Shown piece after piece: positions 1 to 10,957 of a stretch of 64,000 bases of DNA. The notes beneath the pieces are model-generated. The model was not told where the DNA came from, did no database searches, and saw only the letters and a program-made list of their open reading frames with translations. The position numbers and the translations under genes were made by a program. Origin of the DNA: Trochalopteron elliotii. Its lineage: Eukaryota > Chordata > Aves > Passeriformes > Leiothrichidae. The stretch spans positions 278,129 through 342,128 of the forward strand of contig JANPWX010000215.1 in the NCBI GenBank assembly GCA_024734555.1. The letters run 5' to 3'. Positions within the stretch are counted from its first letter, which is position 1. Each line of letters starts with the position of its first letter.

Positions 1-2094
1 CCACATGAGTCCTTAACTGGGAATCAAATGTTGTGCTATTATGTGCTGCCCTCCTGCTTCCTGCCCGTGGAGATGGAGAGCATAAGATTTAACATAAATG
101 TTAACTTAAGGCCAAGTGAGTACTTGGCAGAAATCAAAACAAATAGATATGTCTCTAATTAATTTTTAAATGAATATTTTATTCAATCTTGTTACTCTAA
201 ATGTGGGAGTACTGTTAAATGTCTGTTCTCTGACTGTTTCTCATGTGGAGGATGTGTCTGTAAACTGGAGCCTATATCCTTTCTAGATTTGTAATCCACA
301 TGAGCACTCTGCAGAGATTAATCCTAAATCAAATGAAAATCACACCTGAGAGTCTGAAATTTTTCCCTGCTCAGGAGAGTGCTCCACCAGCATTTGACCA
401 TTTACCATCAAAAACAGCAGGTTTCACATATTCCACTGTAGGCTCTGTTGAAATCATAGCTGAAATATGGTTAGTGTTTCAAGGACAGGTAGGGTAATCA
501 TGTCTAAACCAAATTTTCAAACATAATTTAGAAAAGCAAACTGCTGTTCAGAAGCTGGCAATGCTTCCCTGGGGACAATGAAGCCTTTGTTCCTATTCCT
601 GTTCAATGTTACTCAGGGTTTTATTTTCAGAGAATAGGCGGTGTCTGTTTACCTAGATTAAAATATCATTTGTCATTCTAATCAACAGCATCCTGCTTTT
701 AAACTATTTCCCTATCAGGCAGTTTGGGCTCTATGCACTTTTTCTTTGCTAGCTTCCAAAGCTGCATTTCTTATATCTTGTTCAGACTCATTCAAGGAAA
801 TATTTCCCAGAAGGCACTGGACATGTCCCCTTTTTGGGTAAGCTTCGTGATATCTAAATGCAGAAAATGTCTTATCAAACATAGAAGTTGTCTTATCAAA
901 TGTAGACCTGAATATTCACAAATTCATACTGTATTCATACTCTCATGCATCAGCTCTATCTTCTTGCTCTTAAACTGTACAAAAGTAGCATTTGAGTGTC
1001 ATTAGTAATTGTGCAACTGCTAGTACTTTCTCCAGGAGAATAAGTTAGATTCATAGAGACTTGATTATTTCATATAAAACTATTGTAATTACACAAAATT
1101 TCCAGTTACGCCAGTCCAATGTCAGCAATAACAACTTGGAACCAGAGCCATACAGAGATGTGGTGGCTCTCTCGTTTGATCTCGTCTTTGCAGCAAACAG
1201 TTTCAGTGTTGCTGAATTATTTTTTGCTTATTTGTTTAATTTTGTGAGTCAGAGTTGTAGACTTTATGCATATTATAAAAGCAAAAGCTTTCTAAAAGAT
1301 CCATAGGTACTGGTGGTGAGCTGCCACCCTGAACTCTCAGCCCTTGTGAGCCTCGAAGAAGTGGAGGGACCATGAGTTTCTCTTACATGTAGCATCTAGG
1401 AATTTTATTCCTCACATCAGGGCAAAATGAGGAAACTATTAAAATTGTTTAACATAATAGAAAAAACCAAAACATGAAAGCATGGTTGGAAAAAATTTGC
1501 TGAGTCCTATTAGCCACACATATTTGTGGGCTAGATGTCTGGGCCCAGGAGAGACTGAGAAAGCTGTTGCAGCATATAAATGAACCAAAAACATTAGCAG
1601 GGTTCCTATGGCTTTTGCAGTTAAACAAAGGTTAATTACACATGTTCAGCTGGACCACCTAGTCCTTTGACTTTTAAATATGTAACTGTGTATGTGGGAG
1701 TATTGTTTCCAGGATGAGCATAAGGTAAGAAAACGCTGGTATGAGGAATGTGCATGTCCCATGCTAGGAAGTAGCCAGTAGTGAAGAGGTTCTAAAATGA
1801 CTGAAGAGAGGACAATCCTTTTTGATTTTACACTTCTGTAATGTGCCTGGGTGGCTGAACTCCAAAATGTTTCAGCAGGAACACCTCATCAAGGGAACAC
1901 CTTCACAGTGGGTTTGCTGTACAGCTGCAGTGCTTCTTACTTCCTGCTGCCAGTCAGCACATTCTGTATTTAATTCTTGCCTGACCTCTCACCCTGACTG
2001 CCCTCAGGAACTTTGGACTGTTCAAGAGGGTTGGGTTTGAGGATGAGACTCACTTCCCTAGGATATTTGCCTGTATGTGGAAGTACAGAAGCTT

Positions 2095-2205
2095 GAGTAA
2101 TGCAACCTGACCTTGTAGTTGACTCTCCTTTGAGAGGGAATCCTGAATGGACTGGATGATTTCTGTGGTCTTTTCCTACCTGAATTATCCTACAATCCTA
2201 AAAAT
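2095..2205 (+). mobile_element. CR1 LINE 3'-end fragment
   Basis: Degenerate match to the CR1 3' terminus: a segment like ACCTTGTAGTTGACTC, then GGACTGGATGATTTCTGTGG, then CCTGAATTATCCTACAATCC, resembling the usual CR1 tail that ends in repeated ATTCTATGA-like units. Boundaries are approximate. Confidence 0.55.
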
Positions 2206-3208
2206 GTCTTGTCAGCTTTGCACATGTTTTGCACCTCCTTCAGCTCTTCCCCATGTCTTGTTATCTTGTTAGTCCCTGCTGCTGCTTTGCATTCAGCTCC
2301 CTTCTGCAGTCCACAGAGCCCCTGCCTCACCATCAGCAGTGCTGGATTGTGCCCATCTCACCCTTTATGAGCCTTCAAGTTCTCCCTTTCCTTCGACTGG
2401 AACAGTGGTATTGTGAAGGTTCTGCTTATCATTCTGAGTGGCACTAAAAGCATCTCTATATAGTCCCCCATTACAGAAAGGTGGTTGATGAAAAAGGTAT
2501 CTTTTGTGTCTGTGCCATTTCCATCATGTGGGAAAAGAATTGTTCTGTTGGATTGCGTGACTAACTACAGGGTGAGTTTGCCCTCCTCCCAGTGTTGTGT
2601 CCTGGTTAATGCACACTGGGGTTTATGGGTCTAAAGGTCCCTTTCTCTGTCCCTGTGCAATCACCATGCCCATTGCTTGCTGAATGATCAGCTTGCATTT
2701 CCTTGGTTAACCCTGATATTGGCTCAGTTCTTTCTTCTGTAACAAAAGCTTCTAATCTGACAGCCAGGAGGTACCTGCTATTAAAAAAGAGGATTATAGG
2801 AAATGTGAGAACAGGATCCAAAATGTTTTTTCCTGCTTTGAAGTAATAAAGTGGGGCCTGTGCTGCTTGTAGCACCTGTGCATAACTTAAGCCCAGTGCT
2901 TACAAATTGCTTGTAATTTTTAAAAAGCACATGCATAAGAACCAGGAAATAAATGCAACAAGGCAGGAAACACTTTCCCTTGATGTTCAGTTCAGCATTA
3001 TGCTGATACTTTGCATTTCACTGCTGTTTCACAAATACATCTGCTCAGTATTAGAGCAGGAAGCAAGCTGGTTAAAGAAAGCACAGTTAAAGAAACACAG
3101 CCAGTATCCAAAAACTATATGTTGAGATCCACAGAAGGAAATGTCCAAACAAATGTTTGCTACCCTGTGGTAACAAGCTGGCAAGTAGTGCCTGAGAGGA
3201 GGTGGAGA

Positions 3209-3535
3209 TTGTGGATTCATAGAATATCCTGAGTTGGCAGAGATCCACAAGGATCAAAGTCCAACTCCTGGTCCTGCACAGAACCAGCCCCAGGAGTCAC
3301 ACCAAGTGCCTGAGAGCATTGTCCAAGCACTTCATGAACTCCATAAGCCATGGTGCTGTGACACTTCCCTGGGGAGCTGTTCCAGTGCCCAACCCCACTC
3401 TGGGTGAAGAACCTTTTCCTAATATCCAACCTAAACCACCCCGACACAACTTCAGGCCACTCCCTTGGGACCACAGAGAAGATCAGTGTCTGTCCCTTCT
3501 TTGCACCTCATGAAGAAGTTGGAGACCAAGGAATG
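3209..3535 (-). mobile_element. CR1 LINE 3' fragment, about 325 bp
   Basis: Clear CR1 3' end read on the minus strand. It includes remnants of the end of the second open reading frame (translated pieces RKRFFTQSGVGHWNSSP and LGQCSQALGVTPG), then the untranslated tail with CCAGGAGTTGGACTTTGATC and a terminal ATTCTATGAATCC. A typical 5'-truncated copy, no longer coding. Confidence 0.9.
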
Positions 3536-6500
3536 CTACTAGCATGTCACAAGTGTGAAAAGTAAACATACACCTGAGGGTGAGAATGGCCTGATGCAAC
3601 TGTTTGAATGAATTTTATATCACAAATAACGTCTAGATCTGATATTAATGCTTCCCTTTTCCATTGTAGGTGTGTGATAAATAGGTAGTGCTGGAGTGGG
3701 CTCCCATTACAGAACAGGATGCTACAGAAAAAAAGTCTAAGATAAATAAAAGTAAAAATATTTCTCTGTGCAAAATATACCAATTAAAAAGAAAAAAAAG
3801 AGAGGAGTTTAGTGAAATGATGTTCTGAATAAAGCCTTGTTCTCAGGGCTGTAACATCAGAAGGCTTTGCAGAGAATGGGTGTGTTGGGCCATGGTTAGT
3901 TTGAGCTGACTGGAGGGGCAGGTTCAACCTGTCATGAAAGGGTCATGCTGGGTGTATCCAGGCACCATCCAAAAGCAGAGACTGAAATTTTTACTCCTGT
4001 CTCAGACCTCTTGGGACTCCTTGGACACCAGCTCATGAGCTCTGGAGCCCTTCACTGTTTATTTATTTATTGCTTGATAGATTTTTTTTTTCTTGATTTG
4101 CTAGATTCAGCAGTATTGCAATGGTTATAGATGAAATGGGGTTCTGCAAGGGGATTCACAATGTGATTATGGGATGTGTTGCTCTTTGGCTTTTATACTA
4201 TGGTACAGTGCATACAAGCCCTTTTTACAGCTGTGCTCCTGCTTGGTCCAAATACCTTGACCCTGCAACGCTCAGAATCTGGTTTGTGGAACATCCTGTT
4301 TACACAATGTTCAGGTTGAGCCAGCTGTAAGACAACTTATGAATTTGCCAAAGGGACCAAGGAGCAGCTACAGTGGGCAGTAGAAAGTGTAAGTTGTGAG
4401 ATTAATTAAGAGGCAATTCAAGCTGTTTCTGCTGCTGAGCTGAGTTTTGGAAGTCATTACTTTGATATTCCTTCTAAAAACCTGTTGATGTCTTGCTCTT
4501 TGTTTTATAGAGACATTTTGTTGTTTTCCTCCTGGTGGCACTGCAGGATAACGCTGTGGTCCTTGGGGCCCTGTACTGCTGCTGCATCATTTAAGATGCT
4601 GAGATATCTTCTTGTTGACACAGTAAATTCTGTTATGCTTGACTTGAGGATGAATACAACACCAGGAAAGCCTATAACTTATTTGATGTGACCTAAGTTT
4701 GATGATTTTCCTTTAAAAAGGAAAGAGCTTATGAACTGTAAACAGTTTATGAACAGTAAACAGATGAGACGTATCACAGAGAGTGTAAAAAATCTCAAAA
4801 AAGCCTGACATATGACTGCTAAATTCTCAACAACTCTGCTCAAAGGATGGCTTTCACTCAGACATGTTCACTTGTGTCCTCTAGAATGTCCAGCAAGTAC
4901 TGTGACTTTTGAGTGATTACATTCTATGGTTCATATGGAAAAAGAATGGAAGAGTTCTACTTGGAAACATGATTATTCCCTTCAGGCAGAAAGTGGTGCT
5001 GCTTCCAGCACTTCCCTCATCAGTATACTTTCCAGCTATTACAGATACTGTGTATTTTGGCAGCCTTTGCCTCAAGTCACTTATGATCTGTTCAGTTATG
5101 TGGTGTGCTGACTAAAAACATCCAATCATAGTTCTCTGAGGGACCTTGAAATGAAAATGTGAATCTTCAAACCCAGATTTTATATGTGAATCTCATTATG
5201 AGTTAATTAATTTGAAAATACTGTCTCTCTGGTCAGCAGAAATATATCTTACCTATTAATTTACAATGTAGTTAAGACTGATAGAAAGTATCCTTTGAGA
5301 AAACATGATGCACTAGGGAGTTGCCCTGAATGAAGTCAGAAGTAGCTGAAATTGGCAATTATGTCATGAATGTAATTCAGAAGAATTACTAGCTATTTGA
5401 TTTCCATGGAAAAATCTGTCCCCAGTCTCAATCCCCACACCCATGCCTGTGTGCTCAGCCAGCCCAAGGCACCCCAAGGGCAGGAGGCAGCAACCAGGCC
5501 ACAAAATCCCTGAAATCCTTCTCTGAATTCATGCTTTCCAGTGCTGAGCATCTCTCTCCCCTGCAGCCCCTCTTCCCAACCCCTACTACTGAAGGCACAT
5601 CCTGGGGGCCTTTTTGATTTGTCGATCATTTATTTATTGCTCTGGCAGGTTCTTTTGAATCTCCTGAAAGCTTTAAGCTGCTGAGACAGAAGCACCAGTC
5701 AAAATAATTCCAGCAGCATTTGGGATTAGCTGAGATATTTTAAAGTTAATCCAAAACTCTTTGGGAATTTTTACTCACATGTTGAGCTTGTGCTTGCCAG
5801 ATTTATTCTTGTCAAAGCACTTATTGACTACTCTTTTTATAATAAGAAATGGTTTCTTTGTTTCCCAGGGTTAACCATGCCAGATGTTGGTGATCCTTTT
5901 TGCTAAACCAATAAAATGCAAAAAATCTCCCTTCTCCCTCCCTGTCTACATGTAGGGAGATTACAGCTGCTAAAAGCAGGGGCAGTGGGACAATGGGCTC
6001 TCCTTCTTTTGTCTTACAAGTTACTCTAAAATAGGTCTTACATTAGAATGCCAAAATAGAAAATATGGATTATGTTTTAGAGCCTTACCCATTTGGCTGA
6101 ATTTCTACATATTCCTGGTTGGAAAAAAAAGTCACACTTCAGTAGCATTTGGCTCAAAATTTGAGTTTCACTTATCCCTGAAGCTTAGAATGGATTTTGT
6201 CTCATGAAAAGTTATAACAATACTCCTGGAAGTAAAGACCCTTAAATATAAGGCAGTCTTATAAAAAAACCCTAGCAATTAAATATAATTTATAATTCAT
6301 ATTTTGTTGTCTATCTACCAAGTATGGTAGCTTAGATGTGTGCTTACGTTTGCCTCTGGAATTTCAAAACCTTGATCTGCTGCAGGCTGGCTTCAGCAGC
6401 ACCTGGAAGAGTTCTACAACTGGGAAGGTAAAAGTCAGCCTAGGGGGACAAAAATGATTCTAAAGAATGATTGGTAAGAAACTGCAGGAAGAATAACAGT

Positions 6501-6900
6501 AACGTCTAAGATCTCAGTGCTGCACCTACAGTTTCTCATGTGTCAGCAAAAAAACTGCTCTACTTGCTGGTAGAGCTGGGGTGTCCCAGGCCACACACCT
6601 GCCCGTGGATGCTTTGGCTCTTTCACTGAGGGGTGGAGGAGGAGGAGTTATTTGTTCTGTTAATAAAAAAGAATCATCAGTTTACCCGTGAGAACGGGCT
6701 TGAAACTCTGTGCTGTGACGCCCTTGCAAACTTGGGAAGGGTGTTCTGTATGTACAGATGGTATCAAAAGAGTTCAGGAAGCAACCAAGGAAAAGAAGTG
6801 TGGGAAAGTGGTACTAAACCTGTACTGTCCATAAAATGTTTCTTTACAAATGTGGATATTGGTCTCAGCCATGCTATCAACAGCATATTTTTTAATTAAT

Positions 6901-6972
6901 CTTTTTCTTTTTCTTTTTCTTTTTCTTTTTCTTTTTCTTTTTCTTTTCTTTTTCTTTTTTTTCTTTTTCTTT
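6901..6972 (+). repeat. (CTTTTT)n microsatellite
   Basis: About eight to ten copies of CTTTTT, slightly degenerate at the end. It produces spurious Phe/Leu or Lys/Arg open frames on both strands. Confidence 0.97.
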
Positions 6973-9032
6973 CCATTTTTCCCTCCAAGGAATGTCTTTG
7001 ATGGCAACTTCCAAATGAGGAAACATGTTAATCAGTTTTCCAAGGTTGTTCAAAACTACAGTGCAGGAAATGTTGCATATCTTCAGTCAATTTCGAGTAA
7101 TAGAGAGGAAATTTGAAGATGTAAAAGAAACAGAGGAGTGCAGACAGCAGGATGGTCAATGCAGAGGCAATTTTATCAATGTCTGAATGTCCCAGGGACA
7201 GACAGTGAGTGAACTGAGTTAAGGCAAAAGATGAATTCTGTTTGATAGTTCTGAACAAGAGAGTGGTAGAGCTTCTCAAAGTGAAAAGCTGTTGCTGTTC
7301 TATGCTGAGCAAATGGAGCACTATTTTCCTGTTAATTTTCTGAGTCTTTATCTGAACTCAGAATCAAGAATGCCAGAAAAAGAATTTATCTTATAATGAT
7401 CAGTTCTGTAGAAAAGTCTCTGTTATTCACTACTCTCAGCTTTTATGGTTTACTGCATTTGGCCTGGTCTAACAGAAGATTTAAGGATTTAAGGATTAAA
7501 CTATTCTTGCTTTTAAAATTTGCCTGTGAAAAAAATAAAGGGTTTGTTTGCCAGTGAAAACTGTAATGCTCTCAGCAATGATCCTGTATGATTTTACACT
7601 AGTCAGGAAGAAAACAGTGGATGTTTAGCAAGCAGGGCCCTCTCCTGGTTTATTGCCCCATGACATCCTCGGGAAGGCAGAGCTGGGTGAGGAGACACGG
7701 GAGTCAATGCTGCCTGTCACTGCTGATGCAGATTTAGAGAAGAGTCCTTTCAGGAGGGATTTATGTGCTTCTCCATGGTTTACTAAATATCAGAGCATAC
7801 ATTCAGAGTTTGCAGTCTGGAGATACACAGAAAGACCTGAACGGGAAAGGATGCTCATTTCAGGATAATCTGATTTGAACGGCACACAACTTTTAAAACA
7901 ACCTTTATAGCCTTCACTTTTCCCTCTTTGCTAGAAAAGGTTTAGTCAACTCTACATGAAAGTGGAAAATAAAGCAGTGGTCTTTTGTATAACACTGGTT
8001 TAACTGCATTAAAATGAGTGCATGTTGTGTGCATGTTGAAGAATAACTGCTTGGTTTATAACCTTGTTAAGTAACAAATGATGTCACTATTTGTACTTAA
8101 GAAAGCTTGTCAGCTTTACCATAAGGGTTTTCACTAAACATTGTAGAAGATATTGCAAACCCATAACCTACATCTTCATATTTACTCCCAAACTCATTAT
8201 CTCCAGTATTTCTTAGACAGATGTATCTCTGTCTGGAGATCTGGAGCTGAACACACAACTAATCCCATTCCTGAAGCAACTGCCCAAGCACACGATTAGA
8301 GCAGATTTGAAAGATCTTGCAGATTCCTAGTCTCTCTTGCAATTCCAGTGGGCTTTGCTGCTGTGAGTTTCCAGGTGCAGCTAAATGTAAAATGTTCCTG
8401 GTAAGATTAAGGGGATCTTCATACTATGCATAGTACAAGGTGATATCTTTCAGTTTTACTGTTACGTGTCACATAGAAATTTATTGTGCCCTCAGAGGTT
8501 TTTTGAGTGATTATCATGTTATTATGAGTATATTATCATCATTTTAGTTCTGAGTGTAAGAACAGGATGTTTTCTGGGGCTCCTCTCAGTTCTTTTCTTT
8601 TCTAATTAGAAACTTATTTTAAAAACCCAGATTTTTGGGGAAAATATTAAAAACTTTACACTCTACTTCAAGCACAGCTTTCCACAAAATTAGGTTTGCA
8701 TCCTATTTGCTGCAAACAAGTTCATTTTGCAAAGTACATCCTGTCATTTATTTACAAATTGTGCAAGGAATTGTTTGAACATATCAAGAGTTGTTCACAC
8801 TGCCTGTGTAGATTCTATTATTTTGTTTACAAAGAAATAATGATGCTTGACTCTTTATCAGGTATTTCTTCCCATTTTAATCACGTTTGTCATTTTCAAT
8901 TTTAACAATGTGCTCATATAGAGTTATATCTAAAAGTAGAAAGGATATATGTAAACATTAATATTCATCTTTCAGTGCTTTCCCCCTTTTTAGTTTAGTG
9001 GCATTTATTAGAGTATTAGAGTAACTAATAAC

Positions 9033-9050
9033 TTTTTTTTTTTTTTTTTT
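9033..9050 (+). repeat. T18 homopolymer
   Basis: Eighteen consecutive T bases in the 3' flank of COL28A1. Confidence 0.95.
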
Positions 9051-9810
9051 AAACCTAAGGACCCTGAGAAATTGAAATGTACTGACTGGCCTAAAGGACA
9101 TGAAGAACCCTTTTATTAATGTAATTCTAAATGAAAGTCCAACCTTTATAACTGAAACTATTATATTGATGTTAATCCAAGTGTGCTTTAATAATGGACA
9201 AAACCCCTCTCTCATTACCCATAGCTGTGTTACTTACATTCCAAAGAAGAACTCTAATCAATGGTAATCTTTATTTATGTTACTAAATGTTGTATTAAGA
9301 GTGCTAATTTCAGGAACTACTTACTATTGTTTAATGCTACAGCATATTTTATTCTTCCATGAAACTAAGAGACCTTGGTCATTAAAAACTAAGTGTAAAC
9401 ATTTTTGACATTTTAATCCTAAAAATAGAATCTCATCATTGCCATGTGCAGTAGTACCAAGTTACTGTAAATTTGAAGGGGAAAGGCATCTCCCTGTCTG
9501 TGTGTATGTGTGGTTGCAAGTGATTGCTATGGTGTTGCAGTTAACATACATTATACAGGAATCTGGTTAATGTGCAGACCATGGTGGGGAAAGCAGTAAA
9601 GCACAGCAGTAATAATTTCAAGCGAACACATCATTTTGGATTCTTCTCAATCAGTTTTTCCTCAGTACACATGAACTTCCAGCTTCAAAAGTTCCCAACA
9701 GAAGTAGTTTCTGGAATAAATAAGAAGTTGTTTAATTTTCCTGAAAAGTTTTGAAAAACACAATCTGCAGTTCAATAACATTTTCCTGTACTGAAAGTTG
9801 AAATAGAGTA

Positions 9811-10354
9811 TTTAATGCAAGTTATTTGGGATGAGTTATACGCCTTTTGTAAAAGGCAGTTATTCACTACTGATGAGAAACCTCTCTGAAAACCATGCCT
9901 TGCTCATTAAGCATATGGATCTAAGATAGCCAGTCTTATAGTCTGACTGGATTTCCAAATTGTAAGGTCCCTTCCCTAAGGAAAGTTGTACTGATTTGAG
10001 AGGGACAGTCTTGTAAGGTGTGAAAAGAACAAAACAAGAAAATGAGATAGTCAGTGGAGAGATGTCACTGAAGGATGGATGCCACGGTCTGTCCTACTTA
10101 AGATAATAAGTGATCTAGAGAAGGGAGTAAATAGGGAGGTGACAGAGTTGGAGTTGGTGACAATATTGTGCTCCTCTAAAGTAGTTAAGTAGCAGTAGTA
10201 AAGAAAAGGCATGACTGCAAGAAATTGCAGAAGGACTTTGTGATATTAACTGCATAGGCTGTGAGTTTTGAAAAGGAAAACTGAATTTTGATTAATGTAA
10301 AATAAAACATAAGGGAGAAAAAATGTGATTGAAGGACGTCAACTTACTTATTCA
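9811..10354 (-). other. COL28A1: Presumed COL28A1 3' UTR to the first plausible poly(A) signal
   Basis: No canonical AATAAA lies on the minus strand close to the stop. The first usable hexamer I see is the variant ATTAAA at 9811-9816, about 540 nt downstream. Canonical AATAAA copies occur at 9348-9353 and 9270-9275 if the UTR is longer. An antisense CR1 fragment occupies about 10095-10275. The true end cannot be fixed from sequence alone. Confidence 0.4.
10095..10275 (+). mobile_element. CR1 LINE internal fragment (reverse-transcriptase region)
   Basis: Contains AGTGATCTAGAGAAGGGAGT, then GGAGGTGACAGAGTTGGAG, and later GAAATTGCAGAAGGACTTTG. These match the remembered CR1 stretch around the FADDTKL motif of the reverse transcriptase. 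It is decayed and lies antisense within the presumed COL28A1 3' UTR. Confidence 0.6.
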
Positions 10355-10524
10355 TCAATCAACACAGGTTTCTCGACATTCTTTTTCTGTTTCAAATCTA
10401 TTGTTGGTACCATGACAACCTCCATACCAGAACTGGCCACAAGAATTGCCATTCTTGTCATAAAACCATTTCACCACGTAGTTCCAACAATCTCCTGGCT
10501 TCATAGGTTCCAAGCACCTTGGAT
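10355..10524 (-). CDS. COL28A1: COL28A1 terminal exon: Kunitz domain and stop codon
   Basis: Encodes a complete Kunitz (BPTI-type) domain and a TGA stop at 10355-10357. Six cysteines are present in the family spacing: RCLEP, GDCWNY, NSCGQF, GGCHGT, KECRE and ETC. The [11 protein letters not shown] segment matches the conserved core. At the reactive-site loop the residue after the second Cys (P1) is Trp and the next is Asn, where inhibitors usually have Lys or Arg followed by Ala or Gly. Trypsin-like inhibition is therefore unlikely and the domain is probably structural or a binding module. The acceptor TTTCAG enters in phase 1. The protein ends two residues after the last Cys (VD). Confidence 0.95.
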
Positions 10525-10906
10525 CTGAAAGTGCATCAGTAAAAGTTAGCTTGGATTCTGGGAATATGTTGTTATCTTAGAAGTACCTCCTTCAGTAAGA
10601 AAAGCATCCCTTTTTTTCCCTTTCTTGTAGTGCCTGGCCAAATTCTATTTCCATTAATGAATTACCTGAACACACCTAAAAAAATACAGGATGAGTTGGA
10701 AACAAGACTGCCTAAATCCTGATGCAAGAATCAAGCTGCTATCTAAATACCTAAGCATGCAGTTGGTACACAAGGGTATCACCTGAGTCTGAAAATCTGG
10801 CTCTGACTGTGTGTGATGTCTGTAGACAGAGCACCCAGAAATACAAAAAGTAAGAAAATCTAAATTATATTAGAAGAGGGAGTCGGGTTTGCTCATCTTT
10901 TCTTTT

Positions 10907-10957
<51 letters not shown>

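Larger units (their letters stand above)
1..10354. other. 3' flank and intergenic DNA, no supportable gene
   Basis: Only short open frames without domain signal are present. Recognisable content is CR1 fragments (about 2095-2205, 3209-3535 and 10095-10275), a CTTTTT microsatellite, an 18-base T run and the presumed 3' UTR. In mammals C1GALT1 lies on this side of COL28A1 in tail-to-tail orientation, but I recognise none of its coding sequence here. Confidence 0.6.

Noticed and set aside
5393..5629. GC-richer minus-strand frame, considered as a gene or SINE
   Set aside because: No family or domain recognised, no splice support, no terminal repeats.
6774..7116. Phe/Leu-rich and Lys/Arg-rich frames on both strands
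   Set aside because: Created by the CTTTTT microsatellite.
1..10354. Possible C1GALT1 coding exons, expected neighbour from mammalian gene order
   Set aside because: No recognisable glycosyltransferase coding sequence; the neighbour is probably outside the window.
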